Source: Schistosoma haematobium
Taxonomy: Eukaryota; Platyhelminthes; Trematoda; Strigeidida; Schistosomatidae
DNA length: 64,000 nt
Direction: 5' to 3'
Assembly: GCF_000699445.3 (NCBI RefSeq)
Contig: NC_067201.1
Coordinates: 13,819,501-13,883,500 of the forward strand
Shown here: piece after piece, positions 13,401-28,400 of the stretch
Layout of the letters: each line of letters starts with the position of its first letter
How positions within the stretch are numbered: position 1 is the stretch's first letter
Notes under the pieces: model-generated
What the model was told of the DNA's origin: nothing
Database searches by the model: none
Seen by the model: the letters and a program-made list of their open reading frames with translations, nothing else
Made by a program: the position numbers and the translations under genes

Positions 13401-16400
13401 CAGAACATGTTTGTAAAATCTGAGAACCATACAGTAAATATTTCATTTGCATTATGTCAGTCAATCGTCTCAGAGTTCATTGTTCTTTCGTTTTCACACT
13501 AGTCGTTCTTTGTTCTCGTTCTCTTTTCTTTGATCTTCTTAACCTTTTGCCTCCAGGCACTTCAATTTCGATCGATGACACATACTACTTATATCTGTCG
13601 ACATCAGTAGCACACGCCACAATACTAGTTAGCTTGTTATCTAGTCCGAATGAGGTGAAACTGAGTTCAAACCTAAAACGTTTCTGTCATATTATGAAGC
13701 CACTGTTCCCTGTGTTTCTCAAGGAATCCAAGAGCATATGAAATGCTGAAATTTTAAAACTTCATTATTAGGTCGTATGTAACATATTTAAAAATCAACT
13801 TATAAATATTCAAATATTCTTAGTAGTTTTTGATAAAAATTAAGATATCATGATAAATAATGTATAGGAACAGAAAATGTAACCATGAAGTTTTAGCTCA
13901 ACTGACCCTCAGTATTCACTATGTATGCAATAGCTAATAATACTTCACTCATCTAGTGGGTAAATTTTAAATACGAGAACATTATTTTCATTTCGACCTT
14001 TAACTTTTATTTACTGTTGTTATCCGATAACTTAGCATACGCTACAGTATCCTGTCGATAGCTCTGAATAATTAAAATAAAATTTCCAATGAAAATTATA
14101 CTCTTACATACAGTTCTGATTCAAATAATAAAATGAAAAGTGGTAGAATATACTAACTGCTGCGTTTTATATTGATCATTGAAAAAAGAATGTTTATCTG
14201 CACAAATTTACATGTCTACCGTTTTTACTCACAGTTTATGGTAAGCTAACTATAGTACTCTATTTAAAGGTAATAAATAGCAAATCTCAAATAGCAGTGA
14301 ATTTGAATTTAACTTAGAAGTTTTAAAATTAAAGGAGATATAAACTAACATCTTGTTTAAATGTTGTCTGTTTTTTCAGTTTTCAATATTTGACATGTGT
14401 GTGAACCCTAACAAATTTTTAAGTTCGAACATCATAAAATAGTTTAACTGAACGCAGAATAAAAACGACGAAGGCATCTTTTTTTTCATAGTTTTTCCTC
14501 GGAGAAATTTAGGCTCTTGTTAGTGTATGGAAACAAGTAGAGTGATTTTGATTTCAAAAGATCCATTCAAAACATGTTTATTTGTTAGGTGGCTTTATTT
14601 AGTTAAGCTACATTTAGTTCACATATATATTACTTGGCATGTTTTAATATGGTAGTTATCGGTCAGTTTTTGATATAAACAATGTTTACTTCATCCAGCT
14701 ATGAGAAATGCCTGTCCGAATAATTTGTCCTAAAATAATTTCTATTACTGAAATACGTTTATAAGTCGAAAATTTGTTTACCTTTGCAAATTCTGGTTTG
14801 TTAAGAATTCACTAGAGTATTCAATACACATGTACCAAGATAAATTAAAGAAGAGAGTTACTGAATGAAAATATTTACCGAAGAAATTAAATTGATACTC
14901 TTATACTAAGGACAGACTGACTATGGTCTTTTCTGAATACATAAATAAGTATTTTGACAACTACTGCACTATTAAAATGCAGTAAATACATGTTCGATTA
15001 TTTTGTAATTGTTTTCAAGTTTATAACTGTCAGTTTGTACACTATTTCAATAGTGAAAGCATCACAAAACGGAATCATATTCATAATGTCGGTTCTATAT
15101 ACGATGAAAACATCTTTGTTAATTCTTCCATACGATCCACTGAATCTCTCTGTCTACCAAGGGAAACTAGTCATCGTACCCACATGTTTTTTCCGGAAAT
15201 TCTGAGTTGTGACAAACACTAAGCTTAAAATTAATAAGAATTTTATATTGCAACATACAGAAATCTATCAAAGCATGTTATCACTTTTTAATTGTGTATT
15301 ACGCATAACAGATATATAACTAACTAATCCATTAACTATCATTGTTATATACTTATTTTTTCGAAACAGTCGGATGCTGAATACAATCGACAATACATCG
15401 AATATGCCAAAAGAATTAGACGTGCTGTAAATGTAAATGATCCAGCAGCATATTATGTATGGCAGTACGTAAGTTTATCAAAGTAACTTTTTGCAAATCC
15501 ACTTATTACTCTCGGTAAACATGATATCGTATTGTTTGCGAAGAAGGATTTTAAAAATCTCCATTTAGTAAATTAAAACAAAATATATAAGCGAACAATA
15601 TTATTTTCCCATTTAAACATTAAAAACACGATGATATTAATCTTTTTGTTAAATTAATTAGCTCCGTGAAGACATATGAACAAGGAATAAACATGATGAT
15701 GTAGTGGATTACGTAATATGAATAATAGCAATAAAAGATTGTTTGTACAAATGTGAAGCCTTGTGAAATTCATAAGCTAGCGACGGATTATGATGTGGAT
15801 GAAGTAAAATGATTAAAATGTTTTTGTCAAAATAATTATGGGTTATAGAGGGGTAAAAATGAAATGAAGTGATCTTAGAGATAAATCATGAGTAAAATCA
15901 TGAGGATATGTGACATAATTAAAGATGTTCAGGAATGGAACTTTTAACTGCTTTCCTGTTAATTACATTTGAGTGTTTCATAAGAAAACCTTCTGGATAA
16001 CCCATTTCAAATAACATATTGTGAATAAGCTCTACTTCATCAATTCCTGGAGCATGATACTTGAGATAGTGTTGTTCACACCTTTGATTGACTCATTTAA
16101 CAGAAGACTGGACAATTACAGAAGCTTATTAGAAAGGTATTAACATAGACCGTAAACCTTCTGTTCTTATTACACAAATCTAGACACGAAATCTGATCTG
16201 GATCTTCCTTGTTTATAGCGACGTTTGGGTATATATTTCTATCTCTATTTAAAAGACGTCTCACTAAGTTTCTCTTGTAAAGAATGGGTACAAAGCTCAA
16301 GAAATGTGTCATGGCTTGCTAATGGCTTTTTTCTATACGCACTTATACTGACAGAACCACTTTCTTTTCTGTTTAACAAAACGTCAAGTAAACATAGTTT

Positions 16401-19400
16401 GTTATCAAGTTCTTCCCCACAAGTAAATCTGATTGCTTAGTGTATATTGTCAAATTGCAATAAGAGTTCTTCTTTTCTGATTTTCTGATCAACGATAATG
16501 AAAGTTTCATCAGTATAACGGCAATAAAAGTCAAGCTTATCAATAACCTTTTTAAGAGGTCTGTTTTCTAGTCTTGCAGGAAAAATTCAGCAGGGATAGA
16601 ACCGAGATGTGAATCAATCACTGTTACATCAACTTGTCGACAATATGTGTTAGTAAAGAAAAGTTGAGCGTTCGTTGTAAATTCCAAAACACGTACTTTG
16701 AAATTAATCTTTTAACTTCCAATATTGATCTGTTTTTCAAGTAGTTAATGACACACAAAGTCAATTGCCTTAGTTAATGGTACATTGGTAAACCAAAAAG
16801 TAACTTCTGGCTATATCATCCGTTTCCCACTCAAGTTCACATGCTTAACCTTGAAAACAAAACCGAAACCGTCTTTAAGGCCTCTGTTAACGACTAATTT
16901 GTGCAGAGGAGCCGAAATTCAAACTAACCACTTTACATTTTTATTTTGTGGAGAGTTACTTGTATGTAAAAATGGATGATTATTAAATATTAACTCAATT
17001 CATGGAAACTTTTAATATTTCTATCAACTGAAGTGATTATATGTTGGATGTATTTGTATGTTATGTATAGACCAGTTTTTAAAAAAGTTTGAATATACGA
17101 TCGAACTACTATGATAATTACAAGTAATTTAGTATGCTAACTAGTAATACACAAAACTGTCAAATTCGTACTTCAATAGCCACGTATGAACCAGTATTCA
17201 AGTCACAGTGAACTTTGTGAACACTATCAAAGGTAATGAGTTTGGGATTCGTAATAAGAGCAAAATAATGTACAGTGGAATTATTGTTTCATGAAAGCAT
17301 CGCAACTATCTATCTATCTGTTTATCTTTCAATCTATTTATCTAGCGAGCTAACTAACTAATCAGCTCAAAGCCACGATTGTTAGCAAATTCTAAATCAG
17401 TTAATTTAAAATACAATCTTAATAAAAAGGTTAAGGACTTGCGTTTATGCATCGACACAGAAGTTAGATTCACGACGTTTTACCGGTTGTCTATTTCCAT
17501 TAAAACTCCCACAAAGTTCACAGTAATATCGAGTCAACTATACAACATTACCAAATATTGGTGTTAATCAATATCCATTTCTTGTTATATAATAAATAAC
17601 TTTATGAAAAATCAGATTTCAAAGTCTATTATAATAATTTCGTATAATCTATATATACCTAATACACCTTTTTTAAATTACAGCTCAATGATGGTAATAG
17701 TGTTAGTCCTTTGATTGGACTTGATATTAATTTATATCCAATATTCTTGGAGGATGTCACTGGCAGAGGAACAAGTGTTGTTATATTAGATGATGGATTG
17801 GATACAAGTCATCCCGATTTACAAGCCAATTACGATGAGACGATATCTGTTAATATGGATAGACCACAAGAGAATGGGTTAAGTCCACGTGGACCACGCA
17901 AAATTATTCCTGAGAATGATGGGTAAGTGTATGCTTATTTTCCGTTTTTAATATTTTTAAAAACTTTATTCCTAAGTACTTTTCACTATTTTAGTGACTG
18001 CTATTATCACAAACTAATAATAATCATTGATAATCAGTAAATATTAAAGGACTGTTCCATCCCATATTGCTTTGTTTCAATGATATCCATCCGGAATCAT
18101 ATGCCGAATTGAGGTGAAGACCTTTAGTTTCCTTTTTGAAACGAGCACGTTATAACTCAACCACCGAGTCAGAATTTAAAATGTAGTTTCTCGTAGTCTC
18201 TTATTCTTCATTTTATTAACTACTGAGAAATCTCTACCGATTTTGTAATTCGTTACAGTCAGTGATAGGATAAACCGTAAATTTATTCATATTTGCACAA
18301 ATCTTGATCGACTGACCAATTTTCACATAGTGATAAGAGTAATATTTACAAAATAATATTTTTTAACTATTAGTCCCTTTTACGAATTTTAAAGCTGTAG
18401 TGAAAAGACAGAGTTGATGTGAACAACGCCGTTTACTCAAACAAAACATTTCTAGTAACTTGATATTTTGAAACATAAAGGTATGATCAGATTGTTTGAA
18501 ATGTAAGAAATAAATTCATCATATTATACAGAAAAACTTTATTTTCTAATTACTCTTTCGAGAATAGTTTCCATGTAGATAGTTTTTAACAGAGGTGACA
18601 TCATCTCAGGTACTAACTTATCACATAATGACTGCTTTTTTCTATCAATTTGGATAGTGTCTTCACATATTAATAATGAAATAAATAAACGTACTGATTA
18701 GAGTATAGATAAGAGTGATAATCCTTGCGGCTCATCGATCCGTTTATTTCGTGAACAACTACTACTTTTACTCGAAATTTGCTGAAGAGTACTCCACGTC
18801 ATGGTACAACTGACAAATATTCTTGTAAATGATTAAATGTTGGTGTGAAAAACTGTCGAATTCCATTATGTAATAATTCATTTGTTACACTTTCATTAAA
18901 ACAAGCAGCAAAGAAAGTCGATATATAAAATAATTCAAATTGATATAGATATATTCTTTTCATATGTTTATTAACTCTGTATTTCTGATCACCAGCCAAG
19001 TGATGAGTTGCTATCAGAATATTAACCAGAAGGTTAGAGAAACGAACCCAATCCTATCTACCACACTTTACTCACTTAAGTAGTTTGATTAGCCCTAATA
19101 TAAGACGTATCTTTCAAATTTCTCTATACGGCACTGTATTTAATCTCTGAATTACATAATAAGAATACACTATTTTTTTCCATGTTAAAAAGGAGTATAC
19201 CGATGTTAAACTGTATTAGATTCCATACCAATGCATAACTTATTCATTTTTTTATCTGTTAGAATTCACATGAAATATTATTATTGTTATTACTATTATT
19301 ATTATGAGTTCACCATTTCATATATAATGTTATGCTAAGGGCTTGATAACTTATGGAAAGAGTATTTGATGTGTAACCTAAATTAGTCAGGGTGATATTT

Positions 19401-22400
19401 TATTAATTATTTTAATGTTTCTGTTCTTCGTTATTTTCAGTAAAGACATTTCAAGACCTTAAGTCTAATTGATATAACGTCTTGATAGACTGAAATTCAG
19501 TTTTAATCGTTCATTCTAGTTGCTTAATAACTAAATTGAGTTAAATTATATATACATATATATTTCATCTTTTAGACATGGGACAAGATGTGCCGGTCTT
19601 GCTGGTGCAGTAATTAATAACAGCTTCTGTTCTCACGGTGTTGCACCAAAAACTAAATTAGGTGGTAAGTTACAATTAAACAATGTTCTTTATGCCTTTT
19701 TGATGTTAATTCTTTAGTCAGTAAGATATGTTTCACATTTCATTACAACATTACCATAATAAAAGGTTAAAATTAATAGTAATTTTTGGCATATAAGTTT
19801 TCATTTAGCATACAAACATTGTTTGATGAATATAAGGTGACATAAAATTAAACTCAATAAATTAAAATACCTTCAAGAAAAGTGTTTACGTTGCTTATTC
19901 CGTTTTGGATTGGTAGGGTTTAAGTTCACACTTAGGGGAAATAAAACGATATAACCGATGATATTACATGGTAGTAGTTTACAAATCCACAAAACTAAAT
20001 TTGTGAATGTAAACCGTCTGACATAAATTTAATGGTCTAAAGGTTAATATTCATCTGATAATTATCCACTCGATTCACTATGGTGGGACTATGGATATGC
20101 ATCCCTGAAGAGTCACACGTAGATGCCTAGTGCTTGCTGTTTTTAAACCGTTATCTGATTAAGATTAGTCGATGATGTAAACTATATACATATACATATG
20201 TTAATAATCTAATATATATTATAGTGGTTTTGATCATCCAGTATTACAATACAGTTACTTTTTTCTTTCCTACTACTTCCTCCTAGGTATACGCATGTTA
20301 ACTGGACCAGTTACAGATTTTGTAGAAGCTAAAGGTTTATCGTATAAAGTTGAATTAATCAATATATTTTGTTCATCATGGGGACCATCTGATGATGGTA
20401 TTACAATGGATCTACCACATAAATATGCAAAAGATTCATTAAGTCATGGTTTAGCAAAGGTAACTTTGCACTTTTAATTGATAAATATATATTCTCAAAA
20501 TTATACATCTTATATATTCGGTTTGAGTTTTTCTCTTCTTACATGGTATTCGAATATTCTACTTAGCTATATGGATGGACGAAACAATAGTTGAGTCTTT
20601 TTACTCATTCAAAAGGCAAGTGTCCATCAAACTGGTAGTCTTGTAGTTAAAGCCATGTCACAATCGATAATGGCAATCTCAGATAGGTTTATTTATGTAA
20701 GGCTAGATTAATGTTTATTGAAAAGTAAACATATAGAAATAGAATAAATGCTCAGTGATTTCCTGTGTAGTGAAAGTAGAGAAGAATTTCAATCACAACA
20801 GTTTTTATCAATAAAAAGAATGATATTTAACAACTATTCTGGACGTTCTTTTCTTTTTCCTATCAATTAGACAATTGTATCTATTAGATAACAAACAATT
20901 CATTAAGATAAAGCGGTTTGTATCGATGCAGTTTGCTACGAAGTCATTTTTCATTACAAATTGACACTAACTGGGTAACATATGAAAACTTTCTAGTAAT
21001 GAACAATCATTTCTTTCTCGGTTAGGGATTTATTATATTTGGACAGCCACAATTATGCAGACGACTCGAATTAGAAAACTTTCAAGTTTATTGATAAACG
21101 TAATAATTCTAGATCATTTAATCAAAATTCATTCGTTTATACTTATTGACTACAGTTCATTTATTATTCACCCATCGAGGTCGTTGAAATATTTATGTTC
21201 TTACTTATTCTTTGAAGAAATAGAATTCATACTTTAGATATGTAATACTATGAAAAAGAGATAGTATTAAAGAAAACGTTTAAAAATGAAGATAAATGAC
21301 TGTTAAGCATTGTTGAATATGTTCCAATACATATTTGTTATGATTATGTAGGATTTAAATTCATAATTTTTCTGGTTAGCGTTTTTTACTGAGTTGGTTT
21401 TCGACGGGATGGGGTCGCTAACCTAATGCATAACCCTCCTCCTTTATCCGGGATTGGGACCAGCAGAAGCCCCAGGAGGGACTCCAGGCGGAGTTGATTT
21501 AAATTCATATAAGATATCAATGTGTTATAGTACTGAATAGTTCAATAATAAACAGGACTACTATTATCATTGATCGATGGCATAGTTGTTAAGACGTTCA
21601 ACGTCTAACCATTTAGTTGTAGGTCCAAATCTCACCTAACCTACCTCAGTTTGGTTTACCGATTAGTATTTCTAGTACCTGAACCTTGAGTGTGACTCTA
21701 AGTCAAGTAAATAAGTCTATACCACATAGTAAGTTAATAAAAGTAAAGGGTTGTGAAGGTTGTTGAATTTCATTGAAATCATGAACTTTATTGACATTTA
21801 TCATGTCCTCAGTGATGTACAACTTCGAGAGATAATTCTCGAAGTTTTATTAAGAAACGGTGACCAGTGGAGCTCATCCATGTTGAATGTGAAGCAGTTA
21901 CCCACCGAACACAATGGAACATCGTTGTATAATATCGTGGATTGATTGAAGTTAAACATCAACACCGTTGGATGCTGGTAAGCTCAGCGGTTCATAGGTT
22001 AAACGTCCGCGCGCGAGATCAAAGATCCTAAGTTTGGATCCTGTGTGCAGGATCGTGGATGTGCACTTCTGAGGAGTCGCATACTAGGACGAAACGGCCA
22101 TCCAGTGCTTCCAAGCTTTCAATGCTGGTCTGACTTAGATCAATTTATCGTTTCAATTAATAACAGTAATTTATAACGAGTACCATTATCATAATGTTAT
22201 TATTTGTAAATTTACTTTCAATTGTTGTTATAATATTGTTAAATTGTAGTAAACATCTATTCAAAATCTACTTATTTGATTTTCTACACCTTTGATAGGG
22301 TCGAAATGGTTTAGGTTCAATTTATATTTTTGCTTCTGGAAATGGTGGTTTGTCCGGTGACAGTTGTGGTGCTGATGGATTTGTCAGTTCACCGGATGTA

Positions 22401-25400
22401 ATTGCTGTTTCAGCAGTAGATAATCTTGGTCAAAAAACTATGTATTCAGAACCTTGTTCTGCAATCCGTGTATCAGTTCCTGTTGGTGGATCACCTGAAA
22501 TGTCTGATATGAATATTTTGGTAAATAATACAAATAACGAATTCTTGTCTTTTAATCGTGTTATTTTTAACTATCAATAAAAATGGTTATAAATTTGATT
22601 TCCACTTAAACTCACGGTAACTGTTACTTGCAAACGATCGATATTATTTAAATACAAATAGATTTCATGGTGCACTCAATTGAATAGCAACTGACAAACT
22701 ACAGCAGTTCAGTGCCAATGATCTTCACCCTAATATAATATAAGGAAGATAGAACTTTCAGGGTAGATTTTCTTGTTCACAAAAAAAAATTAAAAAATTA
22801 AAATGGAACCAGTCTGTTTATGATAGGATTAGCCAATGGCCTTGAGACACAGCAAATTAGAAAACTAAGAAGGACAATAGCCAACCAGATAAAACCAAGG
22901 CATACTGAAGGAAATGTGAAATTGAAAAATGTTGAGAAAGGTTAATCTCTAAGGCAACGACTAACATGTAATAACGAAAACTGCATAATTTGAGCTCTCC
23001 AATATCAGTTACCATGTATTTTTTTATCTTATTCCTTCAAAGTAAATGGAAATACTACTTGTCTATGGTCGATTAATATCTGTTTATGTAGGTCGCAAAT
23101 ATTTAGATATGAGATATAACATCCTATCCGTTGTAATAAATTATACATAGTTCGATATATCGCTGAAAAGCTGTGATATTTATTGCTTATTTCCAGATAA
23201 AAGAAATCAAAAGGTTATCGTATCTAATTTCTAATCCTTTAAGGATCTCATTTACGACCTCGATATTATTTAAAATTTGGATTAATGAATTGAGCAGTTG
23301 ACATCATTTTATCGAATAACGATATCATTTTATTGTTAATTTTAAAATATTGACTAAGTGTGCTTATAATATGTTCCAGTGACCTTAGTCAATAAAAACT
23401 TGTTAACCTGGTGAGCTAACTTACATTTTTCAAGTTGAATTCCAGTCCTCAACACTAACTTCACTTAACCAATGATTCCACTGCATATAAACTATACTTT
23501 TAAGATAGTTATATTCGAATACTTGTACACCTCTGAAATCTATTTCCAATTACTAAATCAAATATATGTAAAGCAAAATAAAGTAGAATTATATCTGTTA
23601 CACTCAACTGTATGCCTTACATTCTAATGTTAATGTTCATATAGTGATACGCCATCCCACCTAAAATTGATCACTTGAATATCAGTAACTAGATAATAGT
23701 ATGAACACTATCTAATAATACATGAGCAAAGGTATTTACAATTCTTTGTAGTATAAAAAGAAATTTAAAAAGTAATTAATCCATATAGTTAATACAAAGT
23801 AAATATGAACTTTTTATAATTCAGTGAATAACTAACAAAATTAATTTATATAATTATAGCTTTTAATGATTTAATAATAAGAAAACAAACGGTTGACAAC
23901 ATAATATGAAAATGATTATTACTAGTATTACCATTATTATTGTTATTATTATTATTATTAGTAGTAGTAGTAGTGGTAGTAGTAGTATTGTTTCAAAATG
24001 AATAATGAATTCATTAAATTTTATTGTATATCATAGTTAATTTAAGAGATTCTTATCATTAGCAATTGGCAATTAAATGAAAAAAAAACTAAATATTTGA
24101 TACATATTTAAGTGAATGTTTAGATCATACTTTGATGTATGATTTGTGAGTAATATGTTCAATGTGAAATTGATTCATATTATGAATTAAAATTTCAATT
24201 GATGAATTGTAATGAAAATCTAAGGTTAATAATTCGAACCATCAGTATATACTTATAAACCTAAGAAGTTATTGAATCCTTACCTGTTCAAGCTTCATGG
24301 TTAACTAAACGATATTCACTCTATTGATGTACAATATTTTGATTCATATTTCTAACTTATCTGAATACATACTGAGTGCAGAAATAATTCTTTCCAAATC
24401 GGTCCTTTTAATGACTCTGTACTAATATAAATACACGTATCATATGTTAGTACTATAGAGAAAAATGACAGAATGTTGTTAATGAAACGACTACCAAATA
24501 AATTAACTAATCGTTTATTTCATGAAACTGATTGTGTATGTATAATAAAAGTAACATAGAATGTAAGCGTATGCATAGAATTATATAAATGATCAGATTA
24601 GTGAAAAATATCGTACAAACGTTCCTTTAATCATAAGTGTTACGTATGTCTATGTATATTCCTATGACTATATCTATATTACAATTTAAGTGAGTACTAC
24701 TTAAAAACTACCTTGTTATTAGTTAGATGACTATTAGTTGACCAAATGCAAGAGAACAGTTCCTCTTATTCTTTTTTGTTTGTCAATTTGCACAACTGTA
24801 AATAGGTGGTGTTCGAAAATCCGATGATAAATTAACTTAGTTGCACGTTTATAGTTAAAAAAGAGAATGAATAGGTTTATCATGCAGAATAGTATTATGA
24901 ACACTTTAACAGCTTGCCTGATTATTAAACATTGTGTACGTAAAAATAAGATATCTGGATGAAAAAGTTACTTTTGCCGATCTTTCGATTAAATATATGA
25001 TCAAGATAGAGAAAAAGGCTACAGTGATGTATTTGAATGTATGAATTAGATTTATTTATGCTGATTATTATAACTTGCAATGTATTTTTGTTTGGAAAAA
25101 TATTGAATCAAAGTGTCAGTCGATTAGGGTTTCATAAATGACATGAAGTGTGATCTTTACACATTAAATTATGATAGAGTATCAGCTAAATGTAGAAAAA
25201 CGGAGTTTCTGATTATCAGTTATCTGTTCTTCACTCAACCAACAAAGCAAAAAGTTAGAATAAATTTACTTGTCTAGCATTACTAGTTTCATACGAGCAT
25301 TTAATCCGGTAAATGCATGTGGACGTATGACAATTAAAATGTTTCATTACTTATTAGGTTGATTAATGACCAATTAACGAAGTGAAAAACAACTCTTCAA

Positions 25401-28400
25401 GTTAGTCCGCACTCTGTAGTTTAGAAATTATCATTTTCTCGAAAATACTACTGGTGCATTCACCATTATGAGTAAACCGGTTCACTAGACTCAAATTTCT
25501 CTATGATTTCCTTTTTATTATCCTTATACAATGAAATTGAATCCTATCATTGTATTTTTATTCTGTAATAGAAGCAAACTCAACTGGACATCTCTTGTAG
25601 ATTATGTTATTCATCCTAAGTTCTTTTCTAGAAATGTGAAAGTTTAATTCATTTAACAATAATGCAAACCTTTAACTTTTAAACTACAACTTTCAAAATA
25701 CTTATTTCCTAACCTCATTTAAAACGTTCTGTTAACGTTGAACCTTGCAAAAACAACACATAAACTATTACTAAATTTTCGACTAAACTGTTCGTTGAAC
25801 ATCTTACAGCGTTATCTTTTCTTAAGCCGATTAGTCTTGAAAAAAAATCGAGATAATGGTTGCTCCAAATGTACAGGATCAGTGTAACTAGTGTTATCTT
25901 TTTAATGATATAAAATTTAGCATTCAAAATAAACAATATTTTGGTCATTTTCGTCAATATGATCAACGATATTTTTGGCGAGATTCCTTTTTCTGGGATA
26001 CGGCCGATAATTCCAAACCTAAACCCCTTTGTTTATCAGGAATTCGGACTGGCAGTAACACTAGAAGAGCTCTGACTGGAATTATTTCCATTAATGTGAT
26101 GTACTGAAATAACTTTCACTGTCAAATTATTAGTAGTAATATAATAACAATTTTAAAAATTTCGTTTTGTAGCCTACTACAATGGAAAATGATAAGTGTA
26201 TGAAGAGTTTTATGGGTACTTCAGCAGCTGCTCCAATGTTTGCAGGATGTTTAGCATTGGCACTAGAAGCAAAGTAAGTTGTAAAAGAAAACGGAAAGAA
26301 GAACGATGGTTTTTGCAATTGTTCTTTTTGGCAAGGTCCTTTTAAAGGATAGGTTTAGTAACTATATGCCTATCCCTCTTTCTTTACCAGAGCTTCTGAC
26401 AGCCAGTAACCCTAGAAAGACTACAGCTGAAAGAAAACAACAAGACTAATAAATAACTGAGCAAAGTCAGTATCATTCATGGTGTTTTATACAGGATATT
26501 ATACAGAATATCTGTAGTTAGGAGTGATTGTTTGAAACATGTTCAGTTCTATCTAATGAGTTGTTTAGTTCTGAAGTTTTAATTATTTTATTACGCAACC
26601 TTATCACCATATCCCTCAAAAAGAAATAAGTTATTAGAATTTCTCCAAAATTTGAGTTGATCTGGAATTTGGTTGGTTGTTATGCACAACAATGTGATTT
26701 CTGTTTGCATATTTTCCTTGATTGTCTTCTTCCTTGGCATTACATAAATATATGATGAAAATCAAAAGGCATTGAAATCGCGTTTCACGCCAGTTTACAA
26801 CTATTCACAACAATCCTTAATCCGTAGGAGAACCGTCAAAATTTAGGGATGCGATCATAATTTTGATTGAAATTTGACTTGAACATTATTGGATTTTAAC
26901 TCATTGGTGTAAAGGTCAAATGCTCGTGCACAAAACTGAGGGGAATGGATTCGATATCCTGACGTGAGGTCGTGGATGAGCACTAATGAATAATTTTGTA
27001 CTTGGACGAAACAGTTGTCCAATGCTTTTAGACTTTCAATGTTTGTCTGACTTATATCGGTTTAAGTGAACTTTGAATGCCATTAAATAGGGATTTTTGA
27101 TACCAACAAAATTCTCATTTAATATCAGACAATAGGTTAATGTGTTACACTTTTAACAAAGTGACATCAACATTCGAACCATCGGACTTATTAAAACAAG
27201 AGTAACAAAGTATGGAAATTAATGTCTCATTATAAATACTGATTCTAATAATGTCATATTCATAATTTCTATGCTTGATTTTTAAAACTGTGAACTGTCA
27301 ACTTTATATTTTCTTCCAGTCAAATTAGCAATCCACCTGGTTTCACAATGAAGAAAGCTATTGAGCCAGAGATATTATAGAAATATATCAAGTTAAATAC
27401 TTCAAAAATACTTGTCATATTAATAATCATAAATTACATTACTTTGAACTGAAGAAATGCCTTATGATGGTCAGACTAACGAGTAGTACTGGTACATGGA
27501 CTCTTTAAGTTTTTGATAAGATATGAATCAGTAATAGACACAGGAGAACCTAGTACATATATGTATTAGTTCAATATGTCCCACTAGTAAGTTGAAGTTA
27601 TCAAAAGAAATGCCAGAATGGTGGAAGTAGTAATAGTACCAATAGTAGTATGAAAAACTGAAAGAAGAATCCATTTATGGAATAAAAATTATGAAATAAT
27701 TATAAAACTCAAGATCTAAGGGAGGACAAAGATTGAGTGTACATGTGACATTGTCACTGATTCTTAGACATGCCACTTTTACCAGATAGTCTATATCTAT
27801 CTGTTTAGCTTAGTTCAACAGTATGAAAAGTTGTAGACCAAATATTTAGGTAGGGTTTTGTTCTCTGAGCTGGATGATTTGGTTGTCGAGCTTTTATTGT
27901 TCTTTTGAACAGCATCATCAAAACAAACTTCAACTAGAAGCGAAGTCTTCGAATTTCTCCATATATGACTCACAGCTTGTCCCGTAGAGATTGATCTTGA
28001 TTGGTTATTGTTGGCCTTTAACCTGTCATTGTAAACAACAGAGAGCAAAGCCACCTAAATCATCCACCTGAGCTACAAATCCTCTGCATCATACCAAATA
28101 TTTCGTTCGTATTTAGTCTACTTTTAAATTAAGAGAATATCATACATAAGATAGAATTACCTTTTTAAACTTCGTTACTGATTATTTTCTCTATTTAATG
28201 GAAAACTGTTTTTTGATCATATACTAGTCCTAAATTAACATGGCGCGATATATCACATTTATTACCATGGAGTTCACGTATTCCTAATCCCAATGATAAA
28301 GGTTGGTTAGTCAATGGTGCTGGACTATTTCATCATCCATTTATTGGATTTGGAACAATTGATTGTTATCGTCTAGTGAAATTAGCTAAACAATGGAATT

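Larger units (their letters stand above)
9294..15369 (+). other. Convertase intron 1
   Basis: About 6.1 kb. It holds a SINE (9440-9600), a TA repeat, SINE tail pieces near 11010-11055 and a SINE pair at 11748-12190. Open frames at 13269-13741 and 14954-15205 show no family I recognise and no splice support. Confidence 0.6.
17923..22298 (+). other. Convertase introns 3, 4 and 5
   Basis: Introns 17923-19575, 19665-20286 and 20460-22298. They contain a faint SINE piece (20040-20130), an RTE 5'UTR piece (21370-21500) and a SINE (21945-22150). Open frames here have no support. Confidence 0.55.
22521..26172 (+). other. Convertase intron 6
   Basis: About 3.65 kb, AT-rich, with a short ATT/AGT microsatellite (23930-23990) and a decayed RTE 5'UTR piece near its end. 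Nothing coding seen. Confidence 0.5.
26274..28227 (+). other. Convertase intron 7
   Basis: About 1.95 kb. It contains the decayed RTE piece, a decayed SINE (26890-27065), a possible alternative exon (27320-27380) and a foldback-family repeat (27840-28085). Confidence 0.55.

Noticed and set aside
13269..13741. Two overlapping plus-strand frames (77 and 95 codons) in convertase intron 1
   Set aside because: No acceptor/donor pair in phase with the convertase and no recognisable family; could be an old repeat.
22069..22102. Reading the hammerhead at 22061-22110 as a working ribozyme
   Set aside because: Core bases are intact but stem II is only three pairs and one stem III pair is C-A, so activity is not claimed.
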